DNA of 34,143 nucleotides from a virus. Every line of letters begins with the position of its first letter. Position 1 is the stretch's first letter. The translations under genes were made by a program, and so were the position numbers. A model generated the notes under the pieces. That model ran no database searches, was not told where the DNA came from, and worked only from the letters and a program-made list of their open reading frames with translations. Positions 5,677 to 13,581 of the stretch are shown piece after piece. Where the stretch lies: the IMG/VR virus record IMGVR_UViG_3300009180_000012, positions 1 through 34,143 of that record. One strand, written 5' to 3'.

Positions 5677-6216
5677 TCAAAGGGCTAAAGCATCAAACCT
5701 TTCTTTAGCCAGGGTAAAGTCTGACCACGGCCCGACTTGTGGGGGTATTGCAAGAGTATTCACAACCAAATCAATTCCGCAATCTATCCAGCCCCTTTTA
5801 GTTAGCTTGGCTCGTAGCTTTACATTCTTAATGGCTGGGATTTGCGTCACAAACTTCTTTTCTAAAAGCATTTCCCAAGCCTTAAAATAATCTACTGGCT
5901 TGTCTCTGTATTGAAAGCAAGGTCTTGGATATACCTTAAGCCCATCGAAGCAGAACAGATTACAAGTTAAGTCTATGGCCTCAAGATTTACACAATGATA
6001 TTTCATCCCATCAATATGCGTTTCCGCTGTTTCCCTTCCAATCTCTGTTCTAATTAAAGGCCAAGACGCATAAGGGCTAGGCCACTTGCCAGCAAAACAG
6101 AAATCAATGTCGTTAAAGGATTCACCACGAATAAGATAATCTCTTACAAAACCTCCGCAAAAATACCCTCCGGCATTGGCAATATCATTCAGGAGTGCGA
6201 TCACTTGCTTTCTCAA
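5677..6216 (-). CDS. Nucleotidyltransferase, polymerase-beta/CCA-adding superfamily head domain
   Basis: A 179-residue protein with the class II nucleotidyltransferase head motif: GGYFCGGFVRDYLIRG (16-31), then the metal-binding NDIDF (35-39: Asp36, Asp38). This is the pattern of CCA-adding enzymes and poly(A) polymerases, which add nucleotides to RNA or other acceptors. It lacks the RNA-binding domains of full CCA enzymes (about 400 residues), so it is a stand-alone head domain. It starts at TTG 6216 (a GTG at 6204 is possible) and overlaps the upstream gene by 32 bases. Finding it among fibre genes is odd. A third catalytic carboxylate is not clearly assigned, and the substrate is unknown. 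Confidence 0.75.
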   Translation of the reverse strand: MRKQVIALLNDIANAGGYFCGGFVRDYLIRGESFNDIDFCFAGKWPSPYASWPLIRTEIGRETAETHIDGMKYHCVNLEAIDLTCNLFCFDGLKVYPRPCFQYRDKPVDYFKAWEMLLEKKFVTQIPAIKNVKLRAKLTKRGWIDCGIDLVVNTLAIPPQVGPWSDFTLAKERFDALAL

Positions 6217-6826
6217 TAACTACCGAACCAGACAAAGATATTTCAGAATGATCGCCGGGATTGAACCCGCTGGCATATAAATTTGTTTTATATTCCTTAT
6301 TGCTAGTTTTAAGGGTTACTATTTGAGACGCTATGCCACCATTATCTTTAGTGCTATAACGTGAACTATACTCTAAATCAGTTGATATTTCTAAAAGGAA
6401 ACTGGGAAAGAATTTGTAAGTATTATTTATTTTTTTTGTAATAACACTTTGAGCATATACTAGTTGATAAAATTCAGTTGTATTGGTTGGGCTGGTAGTA
6501 TTTGTGCTTGTCATTGATCCAACGCCGATGGCCTCTCCATAAAAGAATGGAGGAGGAGGGCAAATCATTTCGCTCATTTTGTTAGGCCAGTAACTTAATG
6601 TTTCTATGGTATTTGAAAATGAGTGGGTGGCCACGCAACTTCCCGCAGTACCATTATTTACAAAAGAATAAACAAGATTGTCTGTTATTTTTAATGATAG
6701 AAATTTCCAGTATAACTCCATCGCATCTTCTAGCGTCATTTCAAATGGATAGTCTGTGCCTTCGCCAGTTTGTTCGTTGCTTTCCGCAACGCAAAATGGA
6801 AACGACTTGGCAAAAAGAAAAGCCAT
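6185..6826 (-). CDS. Hypothetical protein in the fibre module
   Basis: A 213-residue protein of unrecognised family. The start MAFLFAKSFPFCVAESNEQ is hydrophobic but short. The middle contains PNKMSEMICPPPPFFYGEAI and a Thr/Ser/Asn-rich stretch, and the C-terminal half is strand-like. Position between the fibre and the LamG protein suggests a virion or host-interaction role. The gene is markedly A/T-rich (6421-6480 has 12 G/C in 60), unlike the head and packaging genes, pointing to recent transfer. Its 3' end overlaps the nucleotidyltransferase gene. Confidence 0.5.
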   Translation of the reverse strand: MAFLFAKSFPFCVAESNEQTGEGTDYPFEMTLEDAMELYWKFLSLKITDNLVYSFVNNGTAGSCVATHSFSNTIETLSYWPNKMSEMICPPPPFFYGEAIGVGSMTSTNTTSPTNTTEFYQLVYAQSVITKKINNTYKFFPSFLLEISTDLEYSSRYSTKDNGGIASQIVTLKTSNKEYKTNLYASGFNPGDHSEISLSGSVVIEKASDRTPE

Positions 6827-6855
6827 AAGGATTTCGTTAGGGCATTAGCCCAAGA

Positions 6856-8562
6856 CTAATAACCGATGACGGTGATGCGAAATGTTTGCGTGGATTGGGC
6901 CTTGCTTGAATTTGTTGCATTTACCGCATCCACGTGAACACTATCTGTCGCCACAACGTGTCCAAAAAACGTCAATCCTTCCGATACTGCGCTAGGAATT
7001 CCTAGAAGAACTAGATCGTTAATCGCTGCGCCTGTTATTGCGACAGTAATAGATGTCGAGGAATTTGCCCCCACAGTCCCAAACGCCAGGGAAGCAGTTG
7101 TCGTTAGGGTATCCACTGAAAGCGGTAGAACTCCGTAAGTAGTCGAACCGGAACGGAGTAAACCTAAGCTTACTAAACCGCTGACCACGTTCGGCCCGGC
7201 AGGCTGCGTTACCGGGGTAGAGTTATAAAACGCAAGCTTAGAGGCCGTGCTGACGCCAAAACGTGTCCCGGTAGTAGTACCCAGCCCCACGTTATAGCCG
7301 TCCGTGATTGTAACGGCCGTGCCAGATAGATCCAACACGGTCGCCCCTGTTCCTATCGTATTGTTCTGCCAATCGAGGAATACTGATCCGCTTGAGTTGT
7401 ATAGCTTACGGTTGGTTGCATCCACGTTTGTGGCGCTGTCCTCGACGAAAGCGGCGTAACTTTCGGCGGCGGTAAGGTACAGAGCTTGGGCGGCGGGAAT
7501 TGCCGATCCCGTGGTAATCAGATCGCGCCTAACTGTAATATCAGATTGCAGAACCGTCTTAGGCGTTCCGCCCTGGGTAAGTTCGACCTCGATCTTAGGC
7601 GTGACGGTATCTGTGCCAGCTTCGGCAAAAAGCTCGTCCAGCTCGGCCGTTGCCATGGTGATTGTGCTTTGCCTGAAGTTGCCAAAGATTACGCCACTAG
7701 CGTCTAGGGTGAGAGCGGTCGTAACGTTCTGCTGGCCTAGATTTCTAACAAAACTGATCGTGTAGTCGCCCTGATTGTTGCCGGCCTCCACGCTGATGTT
7801 CCCGAATCCGATGCCTGTAACGGCCGAAAGCGCTTCAGAAAAGCTGGCCGCGGCGGCTCCGATGGCAATCCCGGTCGTGCTATTTGCACCGTAGTTCAGA
7901 ACAATGTTTCCGCCTTCTGCATCCGGGCCAACGCTCAGCCGCCATGTCTGATTCGTTCCAGTTGTACCGGACGATCCGACTTGGAGCTGAGTTAAGTTGA
8001 TAACGCCGGCCGTACTGGCCGCTGTAAACGTATCCGCATAAACGGCCGGATTGCGAACCAAGCGAATGACTTGCTGGGCCGCTACCGATGTGGCCGGGAA
8101 TCTGCGGGTATTTACCAGGACGGAGCTAGTCGGGAAAAGCGTGAAGGCTGAACCGCCAAACGAAAGAGCCGTGTTGATCGTGGCGGCCGTGATTAGATAG
8201 GAAAAATTCTCCTTGCCGTAGGTTGTGACAGTAACGCCCGTGCCTGCGATTGCGGAAATTGCGTTATAAACCTGTAGCGGCGTCGCATTGAAAGAGATGG
8301 CTGACGATGTGATGCTATTGAGGACTAGCCTGAATTGCCCGTCGGTTGGATCGCCATCAATCCCGCCGATACCCAGCTTTAGCGACGAACCACTTGTATC
8401 CAAATCTCGCAGCAGGCCCTCTTGATCTCTCTCTTGCAAACGGATGCGAAGGTTGTAGGAGTCGTTGCGGGTAAGTGTGGGCAAAATTCCATCCCTTGCG
8501 GCTCCGCGAGATACTAAAGTTCCGCTAGTTGTATCGATGTAAATATCTAGGGATTGAGCCAT
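6856..8562 (-). CDS. Tail fibre protein
   Basis: The 568-residue protein is rich in Ala, Ser, Thr and Gly. The N-terminal 110 residues (MAQSLDIYIDTTSGTLV, then TLTRNDSYNLRIRLQERDQ) look like a compact attachment domain found at the start of many phage baseplate or fibre proteins. The middle (about 110-330) has repeated beta-rich segments. Near 400-450 a run such as LDLSGTAVTITDGYNVGLG and TGTRFGVSTASKLAFYNSTP matches the shaft-to-tip transition of fibres. The C-terminus (AVSEGLTFFGHVVATDSVHV...ITVIGY) looks like a receptor-binding tip. It lies after the tape-measure block, where fibres are expected. Confidence 0.8.
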   Translation of the reverse strand: MAQSLDIYIDTTSGTLVSRGAARDGILPTLTRNDSYNLRIRLQERDQEGLLRDLDTSGSSLKLGIGGIDGDPTDGQFRLVLNSITSSAISFNATPLQVYNAISAIAGTGVTVTTYGKENFSYLITAATINTALSFGGSAFTLFPTSSVLVNTRRFPATSVAAQQVIRLVRNPAVYADTFTAASTAGVINLTQLQVGSSGTTGTNQTWRLSVGPDAEGGNIVLNYGANSTTGIAIGAAAASFSEALSAVTGIGFGNISVEAGNNQGDYTISFVRNLGQQNVTTALTLDASGVIFGNFRQSTITMATAELDELFAEAGTDTVTPKIEVELTQGGTPKTVLQSDITVRRDLITTGSAIPAAQALYLTAAESYAAFVEDSATNVDATNRKLYNSSGSVFLDWQNNTIGTGATVLDLSGTAVTITDGYNVGLGTTTGTRFGVSTASKLAFYNSTPVTQPAGPNVVSGLVSLGLLRSGSTTYGVLPLSVDTLTTTASLAFGTVGANSSTSITVAITGAAINDLVLLGIPSAVSEGLTFFGHVVATDSVHVDAVNATNSSKAQSTQTFRITVIGY

Positions 8563-8586
8563 TTGCTTGTCCTATTGTGTCAATTC

Positions 8587-8829
8587 TTATTCTTCTTCCG
8601 TTGGCTTTGGAGAAAGAACGAGAAGCGTATCTGGGCTTCCATTGCTGCATACGTTCAGAGTAACAACATTATAGTCACCAGAGATTTTAAATCCATTGTC
8701 CTCCTCAGTAACCGCTATACCCGTGCCGGCCGTAGGCTTCGTGCATTCAATTCTGCGGATCAACCCATTGAAAAAATCAAGAGCCAGTCGTGAAGCTCCA
8801 GCAAGTTCTCTTAGTTCAGGTTCTCTCAT
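8587..8829 (-). CDS. Small hypothetical tail-region protein
   Basis: An 80-residue acidic protein. A helix-like start (ELRELAGASRLALDFFNGLI) precedes a short strand-rich part. It lies nine bases after the 215-residue tail protein and just before the fibre gene, so a structural or chaperone role in tail-tip assembly is plausible. No family is recognised. Confidence 0.5.
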   Translation of the reverse strand: MREPELRELAGASRLALDFFNGLIRRIECTKPTAGTGIAVTEEDNGFKISGDYNVVTLNVCSNGSPDTLLVLSPKPTEEE

Positions 8830-8838
8830 TTGAATTCA

Positions 8839-9486
8839 TTACCCGCCAACAATTTTCTTTTGTTCAGCGTAATTGACTCTTGCAACCAACAAGATGCCAC
8901 GCTTTTCACATGATAAAGATGTCTGTACGTACCCAAAGTAACCAAAATTGTAAAGAGAGCCAAACTGGAATGGTTCTCTAGGGTTTGACGGCATTTTTGT
9001 GCCATTGATTGTACTTGGCATAAAAAACCCATAACGGCCTAGATTTGAAAGTCTGTCTCCTGGCTTTAGGAGTCCGCCTGCCCCGGTTTGGATAAAATCA
9101 GTTTCGCTTTTATCGCTTATAAACTCCGCCTCGATAATCATGTCCGGGCCAAATATGCCAGCGCCAGGCGTTGGAATTAACCTAATAACTGCCGGCGGCA
9201 GGCCACTGCTAGAAGTCAGCCCGACATAGGTAACGTTTATTTCAGTCAAATCGCCGTCCTGCTCTCTAAATGAAAAATTCTCCACGGCCATGCGTGCGAA
9301 CGTTGTGGAAGCGGTGGAGTAGGCTGAATGCAAGGTGCCAAAGCTTGGCTGCAACGTTTTGCGATCCGCTGTGCGCACGGTGTAAACTTCGTTTAAGGTT
9401 TCCAGCCCATTACGCTGTGTTGAGAAATCTGCCCTGCGTAAGACTTTACTACCCGACGATGGAGATCCAACTATGACGGCACTCAT
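8839..9486 (-). CDS. Hypothetical tail-tip region protein
   Basis: A 215-residue soluble protein starting at ATG 9486, overlapping the tape-measure stop as TAATG. It is strand-rich with many aromatic and Gly residues (VEYTVRTADRK-like start, SNLGRYGFF, FQFGSLYNFGYFGY). Directly after the tape measure, siphophages encode distal tail and tail-tip proteins, so this is the best reading. Sequence alone does not identify a Dit or Tal family. Confidence 0.5.
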   Translation of the reverse strand: MSAVIVGSPSSGSKVLRRADFSTQRNGLETLNEVYTVRTADRKTLQPSFGTLHSAYSTASTTFARMAVENFSFREQDGDLTEINVTYVGLTSSSGLPPAVIRLIPTPGAGIFGPDMIIEAEFISDKSETDFIQTGAGGLLKPGDRLSNLGRYGFFMPSTINGTKMPSNPREPFQFGSLYNFGYFGYVQTSLSCEKRGILLVARVNYAEQKKIVGG

Positions 9487-10967
9487 TAGCTTACGATTGG
9501 GGCTGCGATTAATGTTTTAAGGGCGTCATTTAAAACAGTGTAGACATCGGACAGAGTTTTGCTGCCCTTGGCTTCCTTGCCCGCTTCTTTTTGAATAAAC
9601 TCTCTTCGGCGACTTTCCATTGTTCGCTGTAGCCCTTCTTTCGTTGTCCCGCTAGTTTGCTCCATCACCTTTGCGTCAAACTCCGCCTTATTAATTTTCT
9701 GCTGTTCCTTTGACGCCTTTTGTCTTTCGCCCTGCACTGTTTGAGAAATGCCTTGATCGCCGAGTCCAGCAGCGAAATTGAGCACTTCGCCTGCTGCGCC
9801 TGCTCTGGCTTGCTCAAATTGCCTGCTGGTTCCGCCTGGGCCAGCGGCCATGCCTTTTTCCTTTGTGGCCTGATCCTTCTCGGCTTTCATTTTTTCCTGC
9901 GCTGCCTTCACCTCAAGGTTGGCAGCCTCTAACATTGTTTCTCGCTCCCTGTCCCTCTTACGTTCGTAGGAATCGTTGGCCAGTTTCTTTTCGGCGTCCT
10001 CTTCTTTCAGGATTTGCATCGCTCTATCAGTGCGATCTTTGATTGCGTCTTTTTCGGCTTTCTCCACTTCCTTGGCGGCCTTTGCTTGGGCTGCCTTGCC
10101 TCCACTAGGACCAGCTTCTAAATCGATTGGCTTTGAGGTGGCTTTGCTTTGCGGGGGTTTATTATATTCCTGAAATTGAAGCCTATGCGCTTCTTTCATG
10201 ATTTGTTTTGCCCCGGCAAAATCGCCAGTAATGGCTGCGCTCATGGCAGCCATAGTCATCGCAAGCTGCTCGCCCATTTGTTGGATTGTTTTGATAAATG
10301 GATTAACTAATTGAGCAGCAGAGCCAAAGGCGATGACCATTGTATTTTGAAACTTTTTGATTTCGTCGGAAGCGGCTCCGAGCTGGGCGATCGTTTCATC
10401 AGACCACACACCCATTCCGCTCCCCATTTCTTGAATTGCTGCTGGGCCCATTCTTAGGGTTTCCATTAACGCCCCGACGCTTTTCCCGGCAACTTCCTGC
10501 GCCATAGCAAATGCCTCAAGGGGATCGCTAGCGCCTGCAACCGCCTCACTGAGTTTGAAGAATAAATCCTGCGGCGACATGTTTTTTAGATCTGACACGC
10601 TTAATCCAAGTTTTTGAAAGGATTCGATCATAGCGTCGTCACCGCCGATCGCCTTGCCAGCATTCACTGCCAGTTTATTCATGGCGCTTGCTACATCTTC
10701 AACGCCTGCCCCTGATAGAGATGCGGCATTGCCAACCTCCTGTAAGGCTGAGGCTGATATACCAAAGCGATTCGCCAGATCTTGCAACTGATCGCCCTTC
10801 TCAATGGCTGAACTAAAGCCAGCAATAATTTTATCAAAAGCAAACCCGCCAGCCAGTATTGATCCGGCTTGCTTAGCAAATTTATCCAAGCTCGCGTTTG
10901 CCTGGTGTAGCCCGCGATCGAACCCTGATGCGTCTAAGGCCAGTTTGGCTGTGGCTGTTGCGTCCAT
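9486..10967 (-). CDS. Tail tape measure protein
   Basis: A 493-residue protein. The N-terminal TAKLALDASGFDRGLHQANA (5-24) is the usual start of phage tape measures. Then come a hydrophobic patch (about 33-48), a helical domain with FGISASALQEVGNAAS, and an Ala-rich helical region with SAAITGDFAGAKQIMKE. A very charged coiled-coil part (about 280-370, KAAKEVEKAEKDAIKD) follows. At about 0.15 nm per residue this would set a tail near 70-75 nm, short for a siphovirus. It overlaps the neighbours on both sides, and the frameshifted chaperone lies two genes upstream, as expected. Confidence 0.88.
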   Translation of the reverse strand: MDATATAKLALDASGFDRGLHQANASLDKFAKQAGSILAGGFAFDKIIAGFSSAIEKGDQLQDLANRFGISASALQEVGNAASLSGAGVEDVASAMNKLAVNAGKAIGGDDAMIESFQKLGLSVSDLKNMSPQDLFFKLSEAVAGASDPLEAFAMAQEVAGKSVGALMETLRMGPAAIQEMGSGMGVWSDETIAQLGAASDEIKKFQNTMVIAFGSAAQLVNPFIKTIQQMGEQLAMTMAAMSAAITGDFAGAKQIMKEAHRLQFQEYNKPPQSKATSKPIDLEAGPSGGKAAQAKAAKEVEKAEKDAIKDRTDRAMQILKEEDAEKKLANDSYERKRDRERETMLEAANLEVKAAQEKMKAEKDQATKEKGMAAGPGGTSRQFEQARAGAAGEVLNFAAGLGDQGISQTVQGERQKASKEQQKINKAEFDAKVMEQTSGTTKEGLQRTMESRRREFIQKEAGKEAKGSKTLSDVYTVLNDALKTLIAAPIVS

Positions 10968-11767
10968 TACGCCAGTCCTGCTTTTTTGGAGTTATTTTTC
11001 ACAATGGCGATCACGCTTTTGGCTAATGTCCCTCGCTGGATGTCAAGGCTCTTGCGCAAGGCAGACTGACTTAAGGCCCTGCCTATCCACGGGATACTAT
11101 TTGTGAGCTGAACGTATTTGTTTGTAATAACTACCGAACCACTTCCGTATTTTGATATAAGTTTTTGCAGCCAACTTTGAATTGAACCAATGCCTCTCAC
11201 GCTTTCAAATCCTCCAAGCCTAGAGGCACATTCAGCCCAGCCAGCTTTTGCAATACCAACTTTTCTCTGCGTTTCCTTAATATATTTCTGCTGTTGCACT
11301 TGCAGAATAAATCCGCGATTAGCTGCCGTGCGCCGTCCTATATTGAGATCGCCCTGGCCTGCTCTTCGCGTCCTTCCGTCACCCTTGTTTCTCATGCTTT
11401 GATGAAATCGTTTTATGCTGGATGAATTAAGCTCCACGTCCTCTTCCTCCAGCCAGACCTTTCCGTCCTTATTTGTGAATCGACGCCTAAAAGCCGCAGG
11501 ATCTAGCTGCTTGAATCGAATGGCTTGATCCATCCATTGCCTACTTAAGGGCTTGGTAATTGAAGCAATATCGTCCAGAACTGCATTTTCACCCTTTTTT
11601 CTGGCTTGTGCATTAAGTCCATAAGGCTGTGTTTGATTGGCCAGTCTAACAGCAAGGGCTCTACCAGATTTCCTTATCTCTCTTGCTTGTTCTTCTTCGT
11701 TAAGTTTTCCCCATAGATTAAGGGCTTTATCAATTTTCTTTCTGTCTAAGGTTAAACTAGCGCTCAT
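10967..11767 (-). CDS. Hypothetical basic protein between tail chaperone and tape measure
   Basis: A 266-residue, strongly basic, largely helical protein with no recognised family. Its start overlaps the end of the -1 frameshift extension (ATGA at 11767), and its stop overlaps the tape-measure start (TAATG). Residues 100-150 (KVWLEEEDVELNSSSIKRFH and following) and a Gly-rich GGFESVRGIGSIQSW segment stand out. A tail assembly role is inferred from place only. Confidence 0.6.
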   Translation of the reverse strand: MSASLTLDRKKIDKALNLWGKLNEEEQAREIRKSGRALAVRLANQTQPYGLNAQARKKGENAVLDDIASITKPLSRQWMDQAIRFKQLDPAAFRRRFTNKDGKVWLEEEDVELNSSSIKRFHQSMRNKGDGRTRRAGQGDLNIGRRTAANRGFILQVQQQKYIKETQRKVGIAKAGWAECASRLGGFESVRGIGSIQSWLQKLISKYGSGSVVITNKYVQLTNSIPWIGRALSQSALRKSLDIQRGTLAKSVIAIVKNNSKKAGLA

Positions 11768-11973
11768 AATCCTAATAGCCTCTCCATGTCACGGATCTCT
11801 TTTCCTTCAATATGCGCCGCACGCCTTAGCTTTACGCCGTCTATAAACATAAAAACGTGATCGGCCTGATTGACCGCTACCAGTGGCAATTCCCACAGAA
11901 TATAATCCATTGGCCAGCCCGTATGTTTTGCCAGGACAAACACGCACGCGGCGGTTCCTCCTGGCGCTAGGCG
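11764..11973 (-). CDS. Tail chaperone frameshift extension (GpT-like), -1 frame
   Basis: A 69-codon open frame with no convincing own start continues the chaperone gene after a -1 shift at GGGAAAC. It reads RLAPGGTAACVFVLAKHTGW, then PMDYILWELPLVAVNQADHV and a basic end. The GG-AACV...HTGW..DYILWELPL pattern resembles the downstream half of tail chaperone pairs in other phages. The fused product would be about 195 residues (126+69). The stop overlaps the ATG of the next gene. Confidence 0.7.
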   Translation of the reverse strand, partial: RLAPGGTAACVFVLAKHTGWPMDYILWELPLVAVNQADHVFMFIDGVKLRRAAHIEGKEIRDMERLLGL

Positions 11974-12350
11974 TTTCCCGGCGGTGCGGCTATAGCTGAA
12001 GGGATAACGTTTACCCTTGCCTTATTCGCCTCTGACAAGATCGAGGAGCACATAAGTGAGGCGGTGTTCCGATCCTCCTCGCTCATCTCGGCAATCCAGT
12101 CCATCAGCTTTTCTCTGAATGCGTCCTTATCCCAAGCTAAACGGATCGCTCTTTTACGATCTTCCGCCAGTAGGATATGCAGGTAAATAAACGACCAAAC
12201 AAAGTAGATAGCGGAATCACTATCATCCCGCACCTGAAGCATCAGCAGGCGGCTGCCCTCGGTATAGGGCGCAAGCTTCTGATTTTTAAAGTAGCGGTCG
12301 GGAGAGATCAGGGAATTATCCAGCTCCTGTAATAATGCTTCTTCGCTCAT
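11967..12350 (-). CDS. Tail assembly chaperone (GpG-like)
   Basis: A 127-residue acidic helical protein that starts at ATG 12350 overlapping the upstream stop. Helices such as SDSAIYFVWSFIYLHILLAE and IRLAWDKDAFREKLMDWIAE dominate, and it ends SAIAAPPGNA. It ends right after a slippery heptamer in the correct frame, which is how lambda-type tails make the short (G) and long (GT) chaperones that load the tape measure. Family assignment rests on gene order and the frameshift signal more than on sequence. Confidence 0.68.
   Translation of the reverse strand: MSEEALLQELDNSLISPDRYFKNQKLAPYTEGSRLLMLQVRDDSDSAIYFVWSFIYLHILLAEDRKRAIRLAWDKDAFREKLMDWIAEMSEEDRNTASLMCSSILSEANKARVNVIPSAIAAPPGNA
11973..11979 (-). 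promoter_or_regulatory. Programmed -1 frameshift site GGGAAAC
   Basis: On the minus strand the codons ccG GGA AAC form a canonical X XXY YYZ heptamer in the zero frame, one codon (GCC) before the TAG stop at 11967-11969. Slippage continues into a 69-codon frame. Lambda G-T uses the near-identical GGGAAAG. The downstream RNA is G/C-rich but no clear stimulatory fold was established. Confidence 0.8.
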
Positions 12351-12721
12351 AGTTTTTTTATCATCGCCCGCTTTAGTTCGGGGCTTGCCCTTTCTGAGAT
12401 AAGTAGCGTTTGGCTGCCACGCTTAATTGATAGGATGGGTTCTGCGCGTTTCATTAGGCTCAGCAGGGTTTCCCTGTTCTCTAGCGCTGCCCTGACGTAT
12501 CGGATCGCGGCCTCTGGCTCAGATTTCATATCTGTCCAGGTTCGCTCCATTTCGGCTTTAGCATCCTGATCGCCGCCTGTGTTAAACCAGAACGTAAATT
12601 TTCTGTGGCCACCTTCCTCAACGATGCAGGTTACCGGATCGGATTCTCTAAGCTTTGCGCCAAAGGCTGCGACGGCCGCAGCTACTTTAATGTTTGTCGT
12701 TCCCCAGAAGCTATCAACCAT
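12347..12721 (-). CDS. Hypothetical tail-region protein
   Basis: A 124-residue protein between the tail tube and the tail chaperone. It begins MVDSFWGTTNIKVAAAVAAFG and later has HRKFTFWFN, a helical middle with EAAIRYVRAALENRETLLSLM and a basic C-terminus. No family is recognised. Its stop overlaps the chaperone start (ATGA). Genes in this slot are often minor tail or chaperone partners. Confidence 0.6.
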   Translation of the reverse strand: MVDSFWGTTNIKVAAAVAAFGAKLRESDPVTCIVEEGGHRKFTFWFNTGGDQDAKAEMERTWTDMKSEPEAAIRYVRAALENRETLLSLMKRAEPILSIKRGSQTLLISERASPELKRAMIKKL

Positions 12722-12735
12722 TTTAGGATCTCATA

Positions 12736-12753
12736 AACCCGCCGGAGCGGGTT
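12736..12753 (-). terminator. Hairpin at the tail tube stop codon
   Basis: The arms AACCCGC and GCGGGTT (perfect, 7 bp, 4-base loop TCCG on the minus strand) span the end of the tail tube gene and include its TAA stop. The minus transcript then runs TTATGAGATCC, a weak U-tract at best. It probably works as an attenuator or mRNA-stabilising element that keeps tube protein far above downstream products. Confidence 0.5.
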
Positions 12754-13099
12754 AGCTCATGTTAGGGAATCGAGTCGCCGATACGTCCACCGTGACGAAT
12801 CCTTCGCTAGTACGATTAACAGTGACGCTATCGACTACGATCTTGCCGCCGGTGCTGGTGGCATTTGCCAAGGTTGTGAGGACTGCGCCTGCGGTTGTCG
12901 CATAAGCGCCGGTGATTGTGGTGGAGAAAGCAAAGGTATCGGTAGGGTTATAGAGCGCTGCGCCAACCACCTCGCCGCTCGCGTTGCGAATTTCTGCACG
13001 CTCGACGTTGCGGGTTTCCGTGAAAGATTGCACCAACCCACCGGATTCAGCAGTAATGCCAAACTGTAGGCCCGTTGTTCCGATTGTCGTGGCTGCCAT
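12752..13099 (-). CDS. Major tail tube protein candidate
   Basis: A 115-residue Thr/Ala/Ser-rich protein, mostly beta by pattern: TGLQFGITAESG, VQSFTETRNVERAEIRNASG, TFAFSTTITG, and a closing GFVTVDVSATRFPN. Residues after about 20 (RNVERAEIRNASGEVVG) resemble the strand-turn elements of small tail tube proteins, which stack as hexameric rings. It is followed by a stop-overlapping hairpin, as highly expressed tube genes often are. It is shorter than the usual 150-200 residues. Confidence 0.6.
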   Translation of the reverse strand: MAATTIGTTGLQFGITAESGGLVQSFTETRNVERAEIRNASGEVVGAALYNPTDTFAFSTTITGAYATTAGAVLTTLANATSTGGKIVVDSVTVNRTSEGFVTVDVSATRFPNMS

Positions 13100-13117
13100 A
13101 TTGCCTTAAATTTTGTG

Positions 13118-13564
13118 TCAACTCGCGATCGAATTCGGTTGTGCGATGACTGCCAGCTTATAGGTGCGACGCATTGTACGCTCTTCATCGTCGGCCTCAG
13201 GCTCAATAGAATCCACCTTGGCGTTGTAACAGCGGGCAGATCCGATGGCCGTGGTAGCGTTTAACCTGGTCGCCAACGGGCTTGAATCATAGAAAGCCTG
13301 TAACACCTTGGAGCATTTTCGAGTGTGTGCATCAAGGGTTGTGTCGTCATAAGAATCATCCACCACGATTTCAACCGGCACGCTGAACACGCCAGATCCC
13401 TGAACCGGCTCTTCAGTTCCTAGCGTGGCCTTAATTACGATCGAGGGCGGCATGTTCTCTGTCTTGTCGTGAGATAAGTGATAGGTGACCCCAGTAACGG
13501 TTGCGGTTAGAAGCTCTTGGAAAGCAGCTTCAATTAGACGATCGAGCATGGTGACAGCGGGCAT
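13118..13564 (-). CDS. Tail terminator-like protein
   Basis: A 148-residue alpha/beta protein. The start MLDRLIEAAFQELL (6-19) is a helix, then strands MPPSIVIKATLG and FSVPVEIVVDDSYDDTT, and a late AVIAQPNS. This order (helix, strands, DxxD-type loop) and its place just before the tube gene fit the tail terminator (gpU-like) family, which caps the tube and joins the head. It is the first tail gene after the five-gene accessory cassette, with a 17-base gap. Confidence 0.55.
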   Translation of the reverse strand: MPAVTMLDRLIEAAFQELLTATVTGVTYHLSHDKTENMPPSIVIKATLGTEEPVQGSGVFSVPVEIVVDDSYDDTTLDAHTRKCSKVLQAFYDSSPLATRLNATTAIGSARCYNAKVDSIEPEADDEERTMRRTYKLAVIAQPNSIAS

Positions 13565-13581
13565 ATTCTAAACTCCTCTTG

